Positions 1-10,249 are shown, counted from the stretch's first letter. The stretch is 64,000 bases of DNA from Cupriavidus sp. D39 (GCF_026627925.1 NZ_JAPNLE010000009.1:2356001-2420000); one strand, 5' to 3'. Program-made: numbers and translations. Notes: a model not told the origin generated them from the letters alone.

Positions 1-639
1 CAGCACCAGCCCGCCGATGGCGCTGCGGTGCAGGGCTTCCACATGGTTGCCCGCGGCTGCCACCATGCGCTTGACCTGGTGGTACTTGCCCTCGGTCAGG
101 CTGAGACGCAGGCTACGCTCGCCGGTAGCCTCGCAGGCGGCCGCCGCGATCGGGGCCGGCTCGTCCTCCAGCTGCACGCCCGCCACCAGGGCATCGACCT
201 GCGCTTGGGTGACCGGCTCGGCGGTCGTCACCTCGTAGACCTTGGGCACCTTCTTCTTGGGCGAGGTCTGGGCGTGGATGAACTGGCCGTCGTCCGAGAG
301 CAGCAGCAGGCCGGTGGTGTCCTGGTCCAGCCGCCCGACCGCCTGCACCTCGCGCTGGCGCAGCGGCACCGGCAGCAGGTTGTACACGCTGGGATGGTGG
401 CGCGGGCGCTGCGAGCACTCGTAGCCCACCGGCTTGTTCAGGAGGATGTAGGCCTTGGTGTGGCCGATCCATTCCTCGCCGTCCACGGTCAGGCGCAGGC
501 CGTCGACCTCGAACCTGGCGCCCGGATCCTCGCACAGGGTACCGTCGACCTCCACCAGGCCGGCCCCGATCAGGTCACCGCAATAGCGGCGGGTGCCGAA
601 GCCTTGGGATTGGAGGATGCGGTCGAGTGTCATGGCCAT
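1..639 (-). CDS. 16S rRNA pseudouridine synthase, RsuA family (3' end outside window)
   Basis: Pseudouridine synthase that would isomerise a specific uridine in ribosomal RNA. The frame is open on the minus strand from ATG at 639 (a second ATG is at 633) to the left edge, so the C-terminus is missing. The N-terminus (about residues 4-50) is an S4-like RNA-binding region. The catalytic region carries GRLDQDTTGLLLLSDDG, with the expected catalytic Asp and the TGLLLL signature of RsuA/RluB/RluE/RluF enzymes. The KYHQVKRM segment is also typical of the family. Divergent from the photolyase gene. The family is certain. Assignment to RsuA (16S position 516) rather than RluE or RluF is an inference from the small size and the short S4 region. 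Confidence 0.85.
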   Translation of the reverse strand, partial: MAMTLDRILQSQGFGTRRYCGDLIGAGLVEVDGTLCEDPGARFEVDGLRLTVDGEEWIGHTKAYILLNKPVGYECSQRPRHHPSVYNLLPVPLRQREVQAVGRLDQDTTGLLLLSDDGQFIHAQTSPKKKVPKVYEVTTAEPVTQAQVDALVAGVQLEDEPAPIAAAACEATGERSLRLSLTEGKYHQVKRMVAAAGNHVEALHRSAIGGLVL

Positions 640-808
640 GGCTTGATTCTTGATATCTGGATTACTGGATTGCTGGAATGCGGGTTGGCTTGTGCGGCGC
701 TGCGGGCAACGCTGGCCGGCATGCGGGGCCAGCCAGCGCGCGCGGCGCATGCCTGACGCTATGGTAGGGTAACAGGCTTCGTCAGCCCAACTTCCGGAGC
801 GCCCGATC

Positions 809-2359
809 TTGCCCCCATCCCGCGCCGATGCCCGCCAGCCCTATCGGATCGACCGGCAGTTCGAGCGCGGCCTGGTCTGGTTCCGGCGCGACCTGCGCGC
901 CGACGATCACGCGGCGCTGCATTATGCCCTCAAGCACTGTCGCCAGGTACGGTGCGTCTTCGTATTCGACCGCGAGATCCTGGATCCGCTGCTGGCGCGG
1001 GGCCTGGCGGCCGACCGCCGGGTGGAGTTCATCCTGGCCTCGCTAGCTCCGCTGGACGAAGCGCTGCGCGCGGCCGGCGGCGGCCTGATCGTGCTGCATG
1101 GCCATGCGCGCGCATCCCTTCCCGAGCTGGCCGCCGAGCTCGGCGCCACCGCCGTGTTCGCCAACCACGACTACGAGCCCGCCGCAATGGCCCGCGACGC
1201 CGAGGTGAGGCAAGCGCTGGCGGACCAGTCCTGCGCCTTCTTCAGCTTCAAGGACCAGGTGATTTTTGAGCGGGACGAGATCCTGACCGGCCAGGGCAAG
1301 CCCTTCTCGGTCTTCACCCCCTACAAGAACGCCTGGCTCAAGGCCCTGCTCCCGTTCGACCTCAAGCCCTACCCGGTCGAGCCCTATCTCAGGTCGCTGG
1401 CCGCCCCGCCCAAGGCTTACGTGCGCCCGCTGCCCACGCTGGAGGCACTGGGCTTCGTCCCCTCCAACCTGGCCGAGATCGCCATGCCCGCCGGCAGCGC
1501 CGGCGCCCACGCGCTGTTCGACGAGTTCTGCGACCGCATGGGCGACTACACGCGCCGGCGCGACTTCCCCGCCCTGCGCGGCCCGAGCTACCTGTCGGTA
1601 CACCTGCGCTTCGGCACCCTGTCGATCCGCACGCTCGCCCGCACCGCCCACGCCGCCACGCTGCGCGGCGGCGCGGACAGCGCCGGCGCCGCCACCTGGC
1701 TGTCGGAACTGATCTGGCGCGATTTCTACTTCATGATCCTGCACCACCACCCCCGGGTCGCCGAAGGTCATGCCTTCCACCCCGCCTACGATGCCATCCG
1801 CTGGATCGACGGCGACACCGGCGAGCGCTACTTCCAGGCCTGGTGCGACGCCGAGACCGGCTACCCGCTGGTCGATGCCGCCATGCTGCAGATCCGGCAA
1901 AGCGGTTACATGCACAACCGGCTGCGCATGGTGGTAGCGAGCTTCCTGGTGAAGGATCTCGGCGTGGACTGGCGGCGCGGCGAGCAGTACTTCAGCGACC
2001 AGCTCAACGACTTCGACTTCTCCGCCAACAACGGCGGCTGGCAGTGGGCAGCCTCCACTGGCTGCGACGCGCAGCCCTACTTCCGGATCTTCAATCCGAC
2101 CACGCAGTCGGAGAAATTCGACCCGCAGGGGCGCTTCATCCGCAAGTACCTGCCGCAACTCGCGCGCTTGCCGGACAAGTACATACATGCACCGTGGACA
2201 GCCTCAGAGGACGTGTTACTAGCATCCGGGGTCAAGCTAGGCGAAAACTATCCGCGACCGATAGTCCAGCATGATGTCGCGCGCAAGGAGACGCTGGCGC
2301 GGTATGCCTCGGTGGTGGAGAAGGCAAATCAGCGGCAACTGAACGAAGCCGACGGATAG
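809..2359 (+). CDS. phrB: Deoxyribodipyrimidine photo-lyase (CPD photolyase)
   Basis: Light-driven flavoenzyme that splits cyclobutane pyrimidine dimers in UV-damaged DNA. 516 residues, the usual size for a class I photolyase. The N-terminal antenna domain begins at GLVWFRRDLRADDHAAL. The C-terminal FAD domain contains WLSELIWRDFYFMIL and the motif NNGGWQWAASTGCDAQPYFR, the most conserved stretch of the family, including tryptophans of the electron-transfer chain. The chosen start is TTG 809, which leaves about 20 residues before the Rossmann core; no strong ribosome-binding site is visible, so an internal start is possible. The last five codons are repeated as non-coding sequence 200 bp downstream (see repeat at 2344-2607). 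Convergent with hemY. Confidence 0.93.
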   Translation: MPPSRADARQPYRIDRQFERGLVWFRRDLRADDHAALHYALKHCRQVRCVFVFDREILDPLLARGLAADRRVEFILASLAPLDEALRAAGGGLIVLHGHARASLPELAAELGATAVFANHDYEPAAMARDAEVRQALADQSCAFFSFKDQVIFERDEILTGQGKPFSVFTPYKNAWLKALLPFDLKPYPVEPYLRSLAAPPKAYVRPLPTLEALGFVPSNLAEIAMPAGSAGAHALFDEFCDRMGDYTRRRDFPALRGPSYLSVHLRFGTLSIRTLARTAHAATLRGGADSAGAATWLSELIWRDFYFMILHHHPRVAEGHAFHPAYDAIRWIDGDTGERYFQAWCDAETGYPLVDAAMLQIRQSGYMHNRLRMVVASFLVKDLGVDWRRGEQYFSDQLNDFDFSANNGGWQWAASTGCDAQPYFRIFNPTTQSEKFDPQGRFIRKYLPQLARLPDKYIHAPWTASEDVLLASGVKLGENYPRPIVQHDVARKETLARYASVVEKANQRQLNEADG

Positions 2360-2607
2360 GCCAGCGCAGCCGCCATGACGACGGCTGTCTCTCCCTCTCC
2401 CCTCAGGGGGAGAGGGGTGGCTTAGCTAGGAGCCACTTGAAGCGAAGCCCGTGGTGTTGTCCAGCACGCAGGCGTAACGAGCGCCCGCCCTCTCCCCGGC
2501 CCCTCTCCCACAAGTGGGAGAGGGGAGCAACCAACGGCATTGGCGAAGCCGACGGATGGGCCAACACCGCGCGCCATGACGACGGCTGTCTCTCGCTCTC
2601 CCTTCAG
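2344..2607. repeat. Pair of 63-64 bp direct repeats between phrB and hemY
   Basis: Unit 1 (2344-2406) begins inside the last codons of phrB, and unit 2 (2544-2607) lies 200 bp downstream. Both read CGAAGCCGACGGAT..., then CGCCATGACGACGGCTGTC, then a pyrimidine-rich CTCTCCC arm. Unit 1 runs into a hairpin of CCCTCTCCCC and GGGGAGAGGG separated by three or four bases (2393-2416). The units differ at a handful of positions. The 269-bp intergenic region holds no credible gene; it consists of these repeats and the CAAG hairpin between them. Confidence 0.8.
2500..2525. repeat. CCCCTCTCCC hairpin repeat, copy A
   Basis: Perfect 11-bp stem CCCCTCTCCCA / TGGGAGAGGGG with a CAAG loop at 2511-2514. It is preceded by GCGCCCGCCCTCTCCCCGGC and followed by AGC. 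A second copy with the same flanks lies at 54732-54757; there the closing A-T pair next to the loop is a G-C pair, a compensating change. Both copies lie between convergent genes. It resembles a REP-like palindromic repeat and may also end transcription. Confidence 0.75.
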
Positions 2608-2628
2608 TGGGCGAGGGAAGCAAAACCC

Positions 2629-3819
2629 TCAAGCCGCCAAAATCGCGCTCTCCCGATAATGCCGCTGCGCCTCCTCCGGCCTCTCAGTCTCCTCAAACAT
2701 CTTGGCCAGCGCCAGATGCGCCCGGACCCGCAGCCTGCGCTGCGCATCCACATCCGCATACCTCAACGCCCGCTCAAAACTAGACTGCGCCTTGCCCCAT
2801 AGCTTCTCGCCAAGGCAAAGCACACCCAGCGCAAAGTACAGGTCCGCATCGACCGGATGCTGCGTCAGCCATTTTTCGGCCTGCTGGATCTGCGGCAGCG
2901 CTCGTCCAGGCTCGGCGCATTCGGCATAGCGCAAGACCAGCCGGCTGTCCCAGTTGACCTTGAGCGCGTCTTCCACGATCTTGCGGGCCTCCTCCTGCCG
3001 GCCGAGCGCCGCGAAGTAGCGCGCTGCGGGCTCGGCAATGCGGGCCGCGCGCCGTTCGTCGGTCGAGAGCGAGCGCCAGAAATCATGCAGCGCGTCGATG
3101 TCGTTCCGGCGTTCTTCAAGCAGGGCCTCGCAGGCCAGCTGCTTGAGGCGCAGCGCCAGCACAGGATGCAGGGCGTTGCGCTTTTCCAGCGAGCGCGCCA
3201 GGCGCAGGACTTCGGTCCAGTTCTTCAGGTGCTGGTGGGCACGCAGCGCGATGCGCTGCACATGGATCTGGCGCGCGCCCTGGGCCTGCAACTGCGCGAT
3301 GGTTTCCAGCGCGCCTTCGGCGTCGCGGGCGTCGACCAGCAACTCAGCCATCGACACCAGCCGGGCCTGCTCGCGCTCGGGATCGGTCACCTGCGCCATC
3401 CAGGCGTCGCGCCGCTCGGTTTCCTGCATGCGGTGCGCCGCGCGGGCACCGATCAGCGCCGCGGTCTGGGCTTGCTCGGGCCAGGCCTGGGCCTCGCGCG
3501 CGGTGCGCTCGGCACGGGCAAAGCGGCCGGCGAACAGGTTCTCGATGGACTCGCGCAAGGCCGCCTGCGCGCGGCTCATGCGGCTGCGCTCACGGTAAGC
3601 CGCAGCGCGCGCCGGCATCTCGGACAGATGGCGCATGGTGCTGAGGATGGTCCAGACCACGAAGAACGCCAGCAACAGCAGGGCCAGCCCGAGGTTCAGC
3701 GACAGCTCGACCCGGTAAGGCGGGTAGAACAGGACCAGGTTGCTCTGGTTGAATTGCGTAAACAGCGCGAGCCCGACCGCGCCACCAAACAGGATAGCTA
3801 CCCAGAAAAGAAGCCGCAT
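2629..3819 (-). CDS. hemY: HemY-type haem biosynthesis-associated TPR membrane protein
   Basis: Inner-membrane protein of the proteobacterial HemY family, encoded with the porphyrin genes. Its biochemical role is not firmly known and it is not the HemY protoporphyrinogen oxidase of Gram-positives. 396 residues. Two N-terminal membrane segments (about residues 3-24 and 41-62) are followed by a long alpha-helical region with tetratricopeptide-like repeats (for example 100-160, 190-260 and 290-390). The sequence HLSEMPARAAAYRERSR after the second helix is typical of the HemY N-terminal domain. ATG 3819 lies 3 bp after the hemDX stop, so the two are probably translationally linked. Last gene of the hemC-hemDX-hemY unit. 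Confidence 0.92.
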   Translation of the reverse strand: MRLLFWVAILFGGAVGLALFTQFNQSNLVLFYPPYRVELSLNLGLALLLLAFFVVWTILSTMRHLSEMPARAAAYRERSRMSRAQAALRESIENLFAGRFARAERTAREAQAWPEQAQTAALIGARAAHRMQETERRDAWMAQVTDPEREQARLVSMAELLVDARDAEGALETIAQLQAQGARQIHVQRIALRAHQHLKNWTEVLRLARSLEKRNALHPVLALRLKQLACEALLEERRNDIDALHDFWRSLSTDERRAARIAEPAARYFAALGRQEEARKIVEDALKVNWDSRLVLRYAECAEPGRALPQIQQAEKWLTQHPVDADLYFALGVLCLGEKLWGKAQSSFERALRYADVDAQRRLRVRAHLALAKMFEETERPEEAQRHYRESAILAA

Positions 3820-3822
3820 GTG

Positions 3823-5994
3823 CTACTCCTTCTTGAGCGCTTGCAGCGCGCCGAGGCTTTCCGCCATGGTGGGCAACTGCACCGTCACCGCGCCCGCCTG
3901 GGCCTGCTTGAGCAGGGTCAGCACGGCCTGCACGCGGCGCGACTTGGTGTCGCAATAGCGCCCGATCATGGCTTGCGCGGCCGCCAGGTCATTGCGGAAC
4001 ACCGGCTCGTTGCGCGACAGCAGCGCCAGGCGCGCATTGAGCAGGCGCAGCTTGACGTTCTCGCGCAGGAACCAGCCCTGGTCGCCGGTCAGCAGCAGAG
4101 CCTGGGCATCGTCCACGCGGCGGATGCGGATGACTTGCATCAGCTCGTCGCGCACACTGCCCCACAGGCGGCCAAACCAGTTGCCGATCGCGTTGCCGGC
4201 CGGCACTGCCTCTTCCTTGGCGGCATTCCTGCCGGCCTTGGCGCCGGCTGGCTTGGCGGGCTTGTCGACGGCCTCGGCCTTCGCGTCCGTCTTGCGCGCA
4301 TCGGCCTCACTGCGCTCGAGCATGCGCTCGCTCGACAGCAGCGGCAGCGTATCGATCTGGTTGATGGCTTCGTCGAGCTTGATGGCGGCACCGGTCAGGT
4401 CCGTATCCGGCACGGCCTTCATGCGCGCCACGTCGCGCGCAATGGCCCGGCGCAGCAGGTTGTATTGCGGCTTGTCGGTGCGCGCGAGGCGGGTGTCGGC
4501 GCTTTGCAGCGCGGCCAGCGCCACCTGCACGTTGCCCGTCAGCTGGAGTTGCTGGCCGGCGTTGGTGAGCAGTTGCTGGATCTCGGCGATCTCCCAGTCG
4601 TCGCGGTTGCGCATCAGGTCCTGGTAGACCTGCTCCAGCGCGGATTGCTTGTCGCGCGCCTCGCCCACCTGGCCGTCCAGCGCGCCGACCTTGGCCTGCA
4701 GTTCCTTGACGGTGTCCTGCGCATTGCGCGAGAGCACCCGGGTTTCCTGCACCAGTGCATCGTTGCTCTGCTGGCGCCGCGCCAGCTCCTGGATCAGGTG
4801 GTCCACGCGCTGCTGCAGCCACCAGAAGCCGCCGCCTATGGCGAGGACCAGCAGGAACAGCAGCAACCACCACGGATTGACGCGGGGCGCGCCGCGCACG
4901 GGCAGCGGGGCGCCAGCCGCGGGAGGCGGGCTGGAGGCGGGAGGAGCGGTATTGTCTTGCGTCACGCGATCGACCTTCGTTGACGTTGCGGGCGGTGGGT
5001 TGACTTGTGGTGCTGCCGGGGGCGGCGGCACCGTGGCGACCGGGGCAGGCACAGGCACGGGCGTGGCGGCAGCCGGCGGCGGCGCGACAGGCATCGGCGC
5101 CGGCGGGCCGGCATGCGCCTGCGCCCACTGGCGGCAAGCCGCCAGCAGGCCTTCGTCTCCGGGTGCCGCGCGCAGCAGGTGCGAGAACCCGAGGGCCAAG
5201 GCCTGTTCGGCGATTCTCGCATGGGGCGCGATGCACTGCACCTGGCGCAGGCAGGCAAGCTCTTGCGGGCTCAGGGCCTGGCGCGCCATCTCATCGAGAT
5301 TGCGCACGGCTTCGGAACTGGTCAGCAGCCAGGCCTGCGGCGCCGCGCCCGGCTTGAGCGCGTCGCGCACGGCTTGCCATTGCATGCTGCCGGGCGTGGG
5401 GACCGAGCGCTGGTAGGCCTCGACCGCCTGCACCTCGGCGCCGGCGGCGCGCAGGCGCTCGGCCAGCCAGTCTCGCCCGCCGTTGCCACGGATGATCAGG
5501 ACCTGGCGGCCGTCGAGCGCGCCGGCGTCAAGCTGGGCTTCAAGCTGTTGCCACAGGGCCTCGGAATCGAAGCGCGCGGCGGCGCCATCGCCACCGTTGG
5601 CGGCATCGCCGTTGTCTGCCTCATGGCCGGTCGTACAACCGGCCGGGGCGATCACGCGGTAGTTGGGCGCGACAATCCCGCGCTCGGCCAGCGCAGCCAC
5701 GCTGGCGGGGCCAACCACGGCTGCCGCTACGGATGCCGGCCACTGCGGCGCGGGCTTGTCCTGCACCTGGGCCAGTGCGTCGAGCGCAAAGGCCACGGCA
5801 TTGGGACTGACGAAGACCACCAGCGCGAAGTCCGGCAGTTGCGCCAGCGCCGCGCGCAAGGGAGCATCGTCAGCCACGGGGCCGATTGCCAGCAGGGGAA
5901 AGCCAAGCACGTCCAGGCCGGCGGCCGACAGGGCCTCGGTAAGTTGCCGGGACTGCCCGGCGGGTCGTGTTACAACGACGGTCGGGCGGGGCAT
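3823..5994 (-). CDS. hemDX: Uroporphyrinogen-III synthase fused to HemX-type membrane protein (HemDX)
   Basis: Single 723-residue protein joining two usually separate haem genes. Residues about 1-270 are HemD, which cyclises hydroxymethylbilane to uroporphyrinogen III; it starts MPRPTVVVTRPAGQSRQL, the expected opening of the family. A proline/alanine-rich linker covers about 275-365. A membrane helix (PWWLLLFLLVLAIGGGFWWL, about 371-390) and a coiled-coil to helical HemX region (about 395-720) follow. HemX lacks the methyltransferase core and is taken to be a membrane organiser; that role is inferred. The stop of hemC is only 9 bp upstream. Two separate genes are the rule in enterobacteria, while fusion is common in this group. 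Confidence 0.93.
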   Translation of the reverse strand: MPRPTVVVTRPAGQSRQLTEALSAAGLDVLGFPLLAIGPVADDAPLRAALAQLPDFALVVFVSPNAVAFALDALAQVQDKPAPQWPASVAAAVVGPASVAALAERGIVAPNYRVIAPAGCTTGHEADNGDAANGGDGAAARFDSEALWQQLEAQLDAGALDGRQVLIIRGNGGRDWLAERLRAAGAEVQAVEAYQRSVPTPGSMQWQAVRDALKPGAAPQAWLLTSSEAVRNLDEMARQALSPQELACLRQVQCIAPHARIAEQALALGFSHLLRAAPGDEGLLAACRQWAQAHAGPPAPMPVAPPPAAATPVPVPAPVATVPPPPAAPQVNPPPATSTKVDRVTQDNTAPPASSPPPAAGAPLPVRGAPRVNPWWLLLFLLVLAIGGGFWWLQQRVDHLIQELARRQQSNDALVQETRVLSRNAQDTVKELQAKVGALDGQVGEARDKQSALEQVYQDLMRNRDDWEIAEIQQLLTNAGQQLQLTGNVQVALAALQSADTRLARTDKPQYNLLRRAIARDVARMKAVPDTDLTGAAIKLDEAINQIDTLPLLSSERMLERSEADARKTDAKAEAVDKPAKPAGAKAGRNAAKEEAVPAGNAIGNWFGRLWGSVRDELMQVIRIRRVDDAQALLLTGDQGWFLRENVKLRLLNARLALLSRNEPVFRNDLAAAQAMIGRYCDTKSRRVQAVLTLLKQAQAGAVTVQLPTMAESLGALQALKKE

Positions 5995-6003
5995 GGGCCG
6001 GTC

Positions 6004-7005
6004 TCAGGCAGGGGCTTGATGGGACGCCGGATCCACCAGCGCCGTGAGAATGTCGGCCGCGCCCTGCCCCAACAGGTCCTGGGCAACGGCCTTGCCAAGC
6101 GCTTCGGCCTGGCTGGATGCATCGGCGCCTTCCACCACGGCGGCAGACTGGGCCCGCACGCAGCGGCTGCCATCGGGCAGCGCCACGAAGGCATCGATGT
6201 GCAGTTGCGTGCCGTCCCAACGCGCATGTGCGGCAAGCGGCACCTGACACGAACCACCCAGCATGCGCGACACGGCGCGCTCGGCAGTCACGGCCAGCGC
6301 GCTGGGCTCATGGTTCAGCGGCGCCAGCCACGCGGCCAGCTCGGGCCGGCCGGACGGAATCTCGATGCCCAGCGCGCCCTGGCCGGCTGCCGGCAGCGAG
6401 CTGACGGGATCCAGCACGGCACGGATACGATCAGCCAGGCCCAGGCGCTTGAGCCCGGCGGCGGCCAGGATGATGGCGCCGTAGTCGCCACGATCGAGCT
6501 TGGCCAGCCGGGTATCCAGGTTGCCGCGCAGCGGCTGGATCACCAGGTGGGGGTAGCGGGTACGCAGCGCGGCCTCCCGCCGCAGGCTGGAGGTGCCGAC
6601 CACGGTCCCGGCGGGCATTTCGTCCAGCGAGGCGAAGCGGCTTGAGACCAGCGCATCGCGCGGGTCCTCGCGCTCCATGATGGCGGTCAGGGCAAACCCT
6701 TCAGGTAACTCCATCGGCACATCCTTGAGGGAATGCACGGCGAGGTCGGCGCGGCCTTCGGCCATCGCGATCTCAAGCTCCTTGACGAAGAGGCCCTTGC
6801 CGCCAACCTTGGACAAAGTACGGTCTAGAATCTGATCTCCGCGCGTCGTCATTCCGAGAATGGACACATCGCACGCGGGATAGTATTGTTGCAATGCAGC
6901 ACGCACATGCTCGGCCTGCCACATAGCCAAACGGCTTTCACGGGAGGCGATGACTAGCTTGCGCGGCGCAGCGCCGGAGGAAGACGGGGAGACGGATGCT
7001 TGCAT
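6004..7005 (-). CDS. hemC: Porphobilinogen deaminase (hydroxymethylbilane synthase)
   Basis: Cytoplasmic enzyme that polymerises four porphobilinogen molecules into hydroxymethylbilane, the substrate of the HemD domain encoded next. 333 residues (usual 310-330). It begins with a short Ser/Ala extension before [16 protein letters not shown]. The dipyrromethane cofactor is expected on Cys253 in [13 protein letters not shown]. The segment [15 protein letters not shown] and the arginine-rich [11 protein letters not shown] are further hallmarks. First gene of the haem unit, divergent from ppc with 79 bp between the two starts. Confidence 0.97.
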   Translation of the reverse strand: MQASVSPSSSGAAPRKLVIASRESRLAMWQAEHVRAALQQYYPACDVSILGMTTRGDQILDRTLSKVGGKGLFVKELEIAMAEGRADLAVHSLKDVPMELPEGFALTAIMEREDPRDALVSSRFASLDEMPAGTVVGTSSLRREAALRTRYPHLVIQPLRGNLDTRLAKLDRGDYGAIILAAAGLKRLGLADRIRAVLDPVSSLPAAGQGALGIEIPSGRPELAAWLAPLNHEPSALAVTAERAVSRMLGGSCQVPLAAHARWDGTQLHIDAFVALPDGSRCVRAQSAAVVEGADASSQAEALGKAVAQDLLGQGAADILTALVDPASHQAPA

Positions 7006-7084
7006 CCGCCAATGTTAGCACGCACCCCAAGCCGCTCCGGGCCAATAGACAACACACAATAGATAAGAAACGACAGGAGATTGC

Positions 7085-10000
7085 ATGACGCAGCAAGCTG
7101 CGCGCCCCGCCGGCCGGCGCAAGCCAACCGCCAGCCGGGCAGACGCCCCCGACACCGCAATGGCTTCCGCCTCGATTCCCGCGACCGCCCCATCCGCCAA
7201 GACCACCCGCACCAGGCGCGCCGCCGCGGCGAAGCCTGAAGCGGCGCCCGCCGCGACCCCGGCCAGCGCCCCGGCCCGCCGCGCCAGCGACAAGGACGTG
7301 CCCCTGCGCGAAGACATCCGCTTCCTGGGCCGGCTGCTGGGCGACTGCGTGAGGGAGCAGGAAGGCGAAGCCGCCTTCGAAGTGGTCGAGACCATCCGCC
7401 AGACCGCGGTGCGTTTCCGCCGCGAGAACGACCGTGCTGCCGGGGCCGAACTGGATCGGCTGCTCAAGCGCCTGTCGCGCGACCAGACCAACTCGGTGGT
7501 GCGCGCCTTCAGCTACTTCTCGCACCTGGCCAATATTGCCGAGGACCAGCACCACAACCGCCGCCGGCGCGTGCACGCGCTGGCCGGCTCGCCGCCGCAG
7601 CCGGGCAGCCTGGCGCACGCGCTGCAGGCCATCGACGCGGCCGGCGTGACCGGCAAGACCTTGCGCAAGTTCTTCGATGAAGCGCTGATCGTGCCAGTGC
7701 TCACCGCCCATCCGACCGAAGTCCAGCGCAAGAGCATTCTCGACGCCGAGCGCGAGATCGCCCGCCTGCTGGCCGAGCGCGACCTGCCGATGACCGCGCG
7801 CGAGCGCGATCACAACACCGCGCTGCTGCGTGCCCGTGTCACCACGCTGTGGCAGACCCGCATGCTGCGCAACACGCGGCTGATGGTGGTCGACGAGATC
7901 GAGAACGCGCTGTCCTATTACCGTACCTGCTTCCTGCGCGGCATCCCGCTGCTGATGAGCGAGCTGGAGGAAGACATCGCCGCGGTGTTCCCCACCACCC
8001 GCAAGAGCAAGTCCGCGCCGGCCGCGCAGACCCAGCTCGCGCCCTTCTTCCAGATGGGCTCGTGGATCGGCGGCGACCGCGACGGCAATCCCAACGTCAC
8101 CGCCGACACGCTGGAACAAGCCGCGAGCAAGCAGTCGTCGCTGATCCTGGAGTGGTACCTGGACGAGGTGCACGCGCTCGGCGCCGAGCTCTCGATGTCG
8201 AGCCTGATGGTGGAAGCCAGCCCGGAACTGCTGGCGCTGGCCGAAGCCTCACCCGACCATTCCGAACACCGCGCCGACGAGCCCTACCGCCGCGCCCTGA
8301 TCGGCATCTATGCGCGCCTGGCGGCAACCTGCCTGGCCGTGACCGGCCAGGCCGCGCCGCGCCACCCGGTGGCCAACGCGGCGCCGTACGCCGATGCGCA
8401 ATCCTTCGGCGCCGACGTGCAGGTGGTCATCGACTCGCTGCGCGCCCACCACGGCGAGGCGCTCGCGCGCACCCGCATCGACGCGCTGGCCAAGGCCATC
8501 GCCGTGTTCGGCTTCCACCTGGCCTCGATCGACATGCGCCAGGTCTCCGACGTACACGAAGCGGTGATCGCCGAGCTCTTTGCCGCCGCCGGCGTGGAGG
8601 CCAACTACGCGGCCCTGCCGGAAGCCCGCAAGCTGGAACTGCTGCTGGCCGAGTTGCGCCAGCCGCGCCTGCTGACCCTGCCGTGGCATATCTACTCCGA
8701 GCAAACCCGCAGCGAACTGGCCATCCTGAACATGGCGCGCGAGCTGCGCGCCCGCTATGGCTCGCGCGTGGCCCGCAATTACATCATCTCGCACACCGAG
8801 ACGCTCTCCGACCTGGTCGAGGTGATGCTGCTGCAAAAGGAGGCCGGCATGCTGCGCGGCACGCTGGGCAGCAAGTCGGACCCGGCGCGCCCGGAACTGA
8901 TGGTGATCCCGCTGTTCGAGACCATCGAGGATCTGCGCAACGCCGCCGGCATCATGCAATCGCTGCTGGAGCTGCCGGGCTTTGCCTCGGTGATCGCCCA
9001 CCACGGCGGCGAGCAGGAAGTGATGCTGGGCTACTCCGACTCCAACAAGGACGGCGGCTTCCTTACCTCCAACTGGGAGCTGTACAAGGCTGAACTGGCG
9101 CTGGTGCAGGTGTTCGAGGCGCGCCGCGTGAAGCTGCGCCTGTTCCACGGCCGCGGCGGCACGGTTGGCCGCGGCGGCGGCCCGACCTACCAGGCCATCC
9201 TGTCGCAGCCGCCGGGCACGGTCAACGGCCAGATCCGCCTGACCGAGCAGGGCGAAATCATCAACAGCAAGTTCGCCAACGCCGAGATCGGCCGGCGCAA
9301 CCTGGAAACGGTGATTGCCGCCACGCTGGAAGCCTCGCTGCTGCCGACGCAGAACGCGCCGAAGGACCTGGAGACGTTCGAGGGCGTGATGCAGCAGCTC
9401 TCGGATCGCGCGTTCACCTCGTATCGTCACCTGGTGTACGACACGCCTGGCTTCAAGGATTACTTCTTCGCCACCACGCCGATCACCGAAATCGCCGACC
9501 TCAACCTGGGTTCGCGCCCGGCATCGCGCAAGCTGATGGACAAGAAGCAGCGCCGCATCGAAGACCTGCGCGCGATTCCCTGGGGCTTTTCCTGGGGCCA
9601 GTGCCGCCTGCTGCTGCCGGGCTGGTACGGCTTTGGCAGCGCGGTCAAGGCGCTGCTGGACGAGGCGCAGGACGAAAAATCGCACAAGGCGGCCGTGGCC
9701 ACGCTGCGCCGCATGGTCAAGACCTGGCCGTTCTTCTCCACGCTGCTGTCCAATATGGACATGGTGCTGGCCAAGACCGACCTCGCCGTGGCCTCGCGCT
9801 ACGCGCAGTTGTGCGAAGACGCCGCGCTGCGCAAGACGGTGTTCGCGCGGATCAGCGCCGAGTGGCACCTGACGTGCGAGATGCTGGCCCTGATCACCGG
9901 CCGCCAGGAACGCCTCGCCGACAACCCGCTGCTGGCGCGCTCCATCAAGAACCGCTTCGCCTACCTGGATCCGCTCAACCACTTGCAGGTGGAATTGCTC

Positions 10001-10102
10001 AAGCGCTACCGCTCGGGCAAGGATGGCGACGATATCCGCGTGCGGCGTGGCATTCACCTGACCATCAACGGGGTGGCTGCAGGCTTGCGCAACAGCGGCT
10101 GA
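7085..10102 (+). CDS. ppc: Phosphoenolpyruvate carboxylase
   Basis: Anaplerotic enzyme carboxylating phosphoenolpyruvate to oxaloacetate in the cytoplasm. 1005 residues, longer than the typical 880-940 because of an N-terminal Ala/Pro/Lys-rich extension of about 75 residues that looks disordered. The core has [12 protein letters not shown] with the catalytic histidine, [34 protein letters not shown] (substrate and bicarbonate loop) and [10 protein letters not shown]. The C-terminus ends [12 protein letters not shown], matching the conserved ending of the family. ATG 7085 is preceded by AGGAGA at a good distance, which supports the long N-terminus. Confidence 0.97.
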   Translation: MTQQAARPAGRRKPTASRADAPDTAMASASIPATAPSAKTTRTRRAAAAKPEAAPAATPASAPARRASDKDVPLREDIRFLGRLLGDCVREQEGEAAFEVVETIRQTAVRFRRENDRAAGAELDRLLKRLSRDQTNSVVRAFSYFSHLANIAEDQHHNRRRRVHALAGSPPQPGSLAHALQAIDAAGVTGKTLRKFFDEALIVPVLTAHPTEVQRKSILDAEREIARLLAERDLPMTARERDHNTALLRARVTTLWQTRMLRNTRLMVVDEIENALSYYRTCFLRGIPLLMSELEEDIAAVFPTTRKSKSAPAAQTQLAPFFQMGSWIGGDRDGNPNVTADTLEQAASKQSSLILEWYLDEVHALGAELSMSSLMVEASPELLALAEASPDHSEHRADEPYRRALIGIYARLAATCLAVTGQAAPRHPVANAAPYADAQSFGADVQVVIDSLRAHHGEALARTRIDALAKAIAVFGFHLASIDMRQVSDVHEAVIAELFAAAGVEANYAALPEARKLELLLAELRQPRLLTLPWHIYSEQTRSELAILNMARELRARYGSRVARNYIISHTETLSDLVEVMLLQKEAGMLRGTLGSKSDPARPELMVIPLFETIEDLRNAAGIMQSLLELPGFASVIAHHGGEQEVMLGYSDSNKDGGFLTSNWELYKAELALVQVFEARRVKLRLFHGRGGTVGRGGGPTYQAILSQPPGTVNGQIRLTEQGEIINSKFANAEIGRRNLETVIAATLEASLLPTQNAPKDLETFEGVMQQLSDRAFTSYRHLVYDTPGFKDYFFATTPITEIADLNLGSRPASRKLMDKKQRRIEDLRAIPWGFSWGQCRLLLPGWYGFGSAVKALLDEAQDEKSHKAAVATLRRMVKTWPFFSTLLSNMDMVLAKTDLAVASRYAQLCEDAALRKTVFARISAEWHLTCEMLALITGRQERLADNPLLARSIKNRFAYLDPLNHLQVELLKRYRSGKDGDDIRVRRGIHLTINGVAAGLRNSG

Positions 10103-10119
10103 CGCTGGCAGTGCAAAAT

Positions 10120-10146
10120 CCGCCATGGTGGCTGGCACCATGGCGG
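10120..10146. terminator. Perfect 11-bp hairpin between convergent ppc and ferritin-like gene
   Basis: CCGCCATGGTG / CACCATGGCGG with a GCTGG loop, 17 bp after the ppc stop. There is no T tract on either side, so an intrinsic terminator is only a possibility. The position between convergent genes fits a termination or mRNA-protecting role. Confidence 0.4.
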
Positions 10147-10249
10147 GAGAACCCGCCCGGCCGATGGGCCGGACGGCGCAGAGTGTTGCTCGCTAACTGT
10201 CCATATTGGCCGGCCCGGCGGAAACGGTAGTCATGCCGGGCATCCGGCT

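Noticed and set aside
2857..4983. A 708-codon open frame opposite hemY and hemDX
   Set aside because: It crosses the boundary of two real minus-strand genes and has shadow-like composition.
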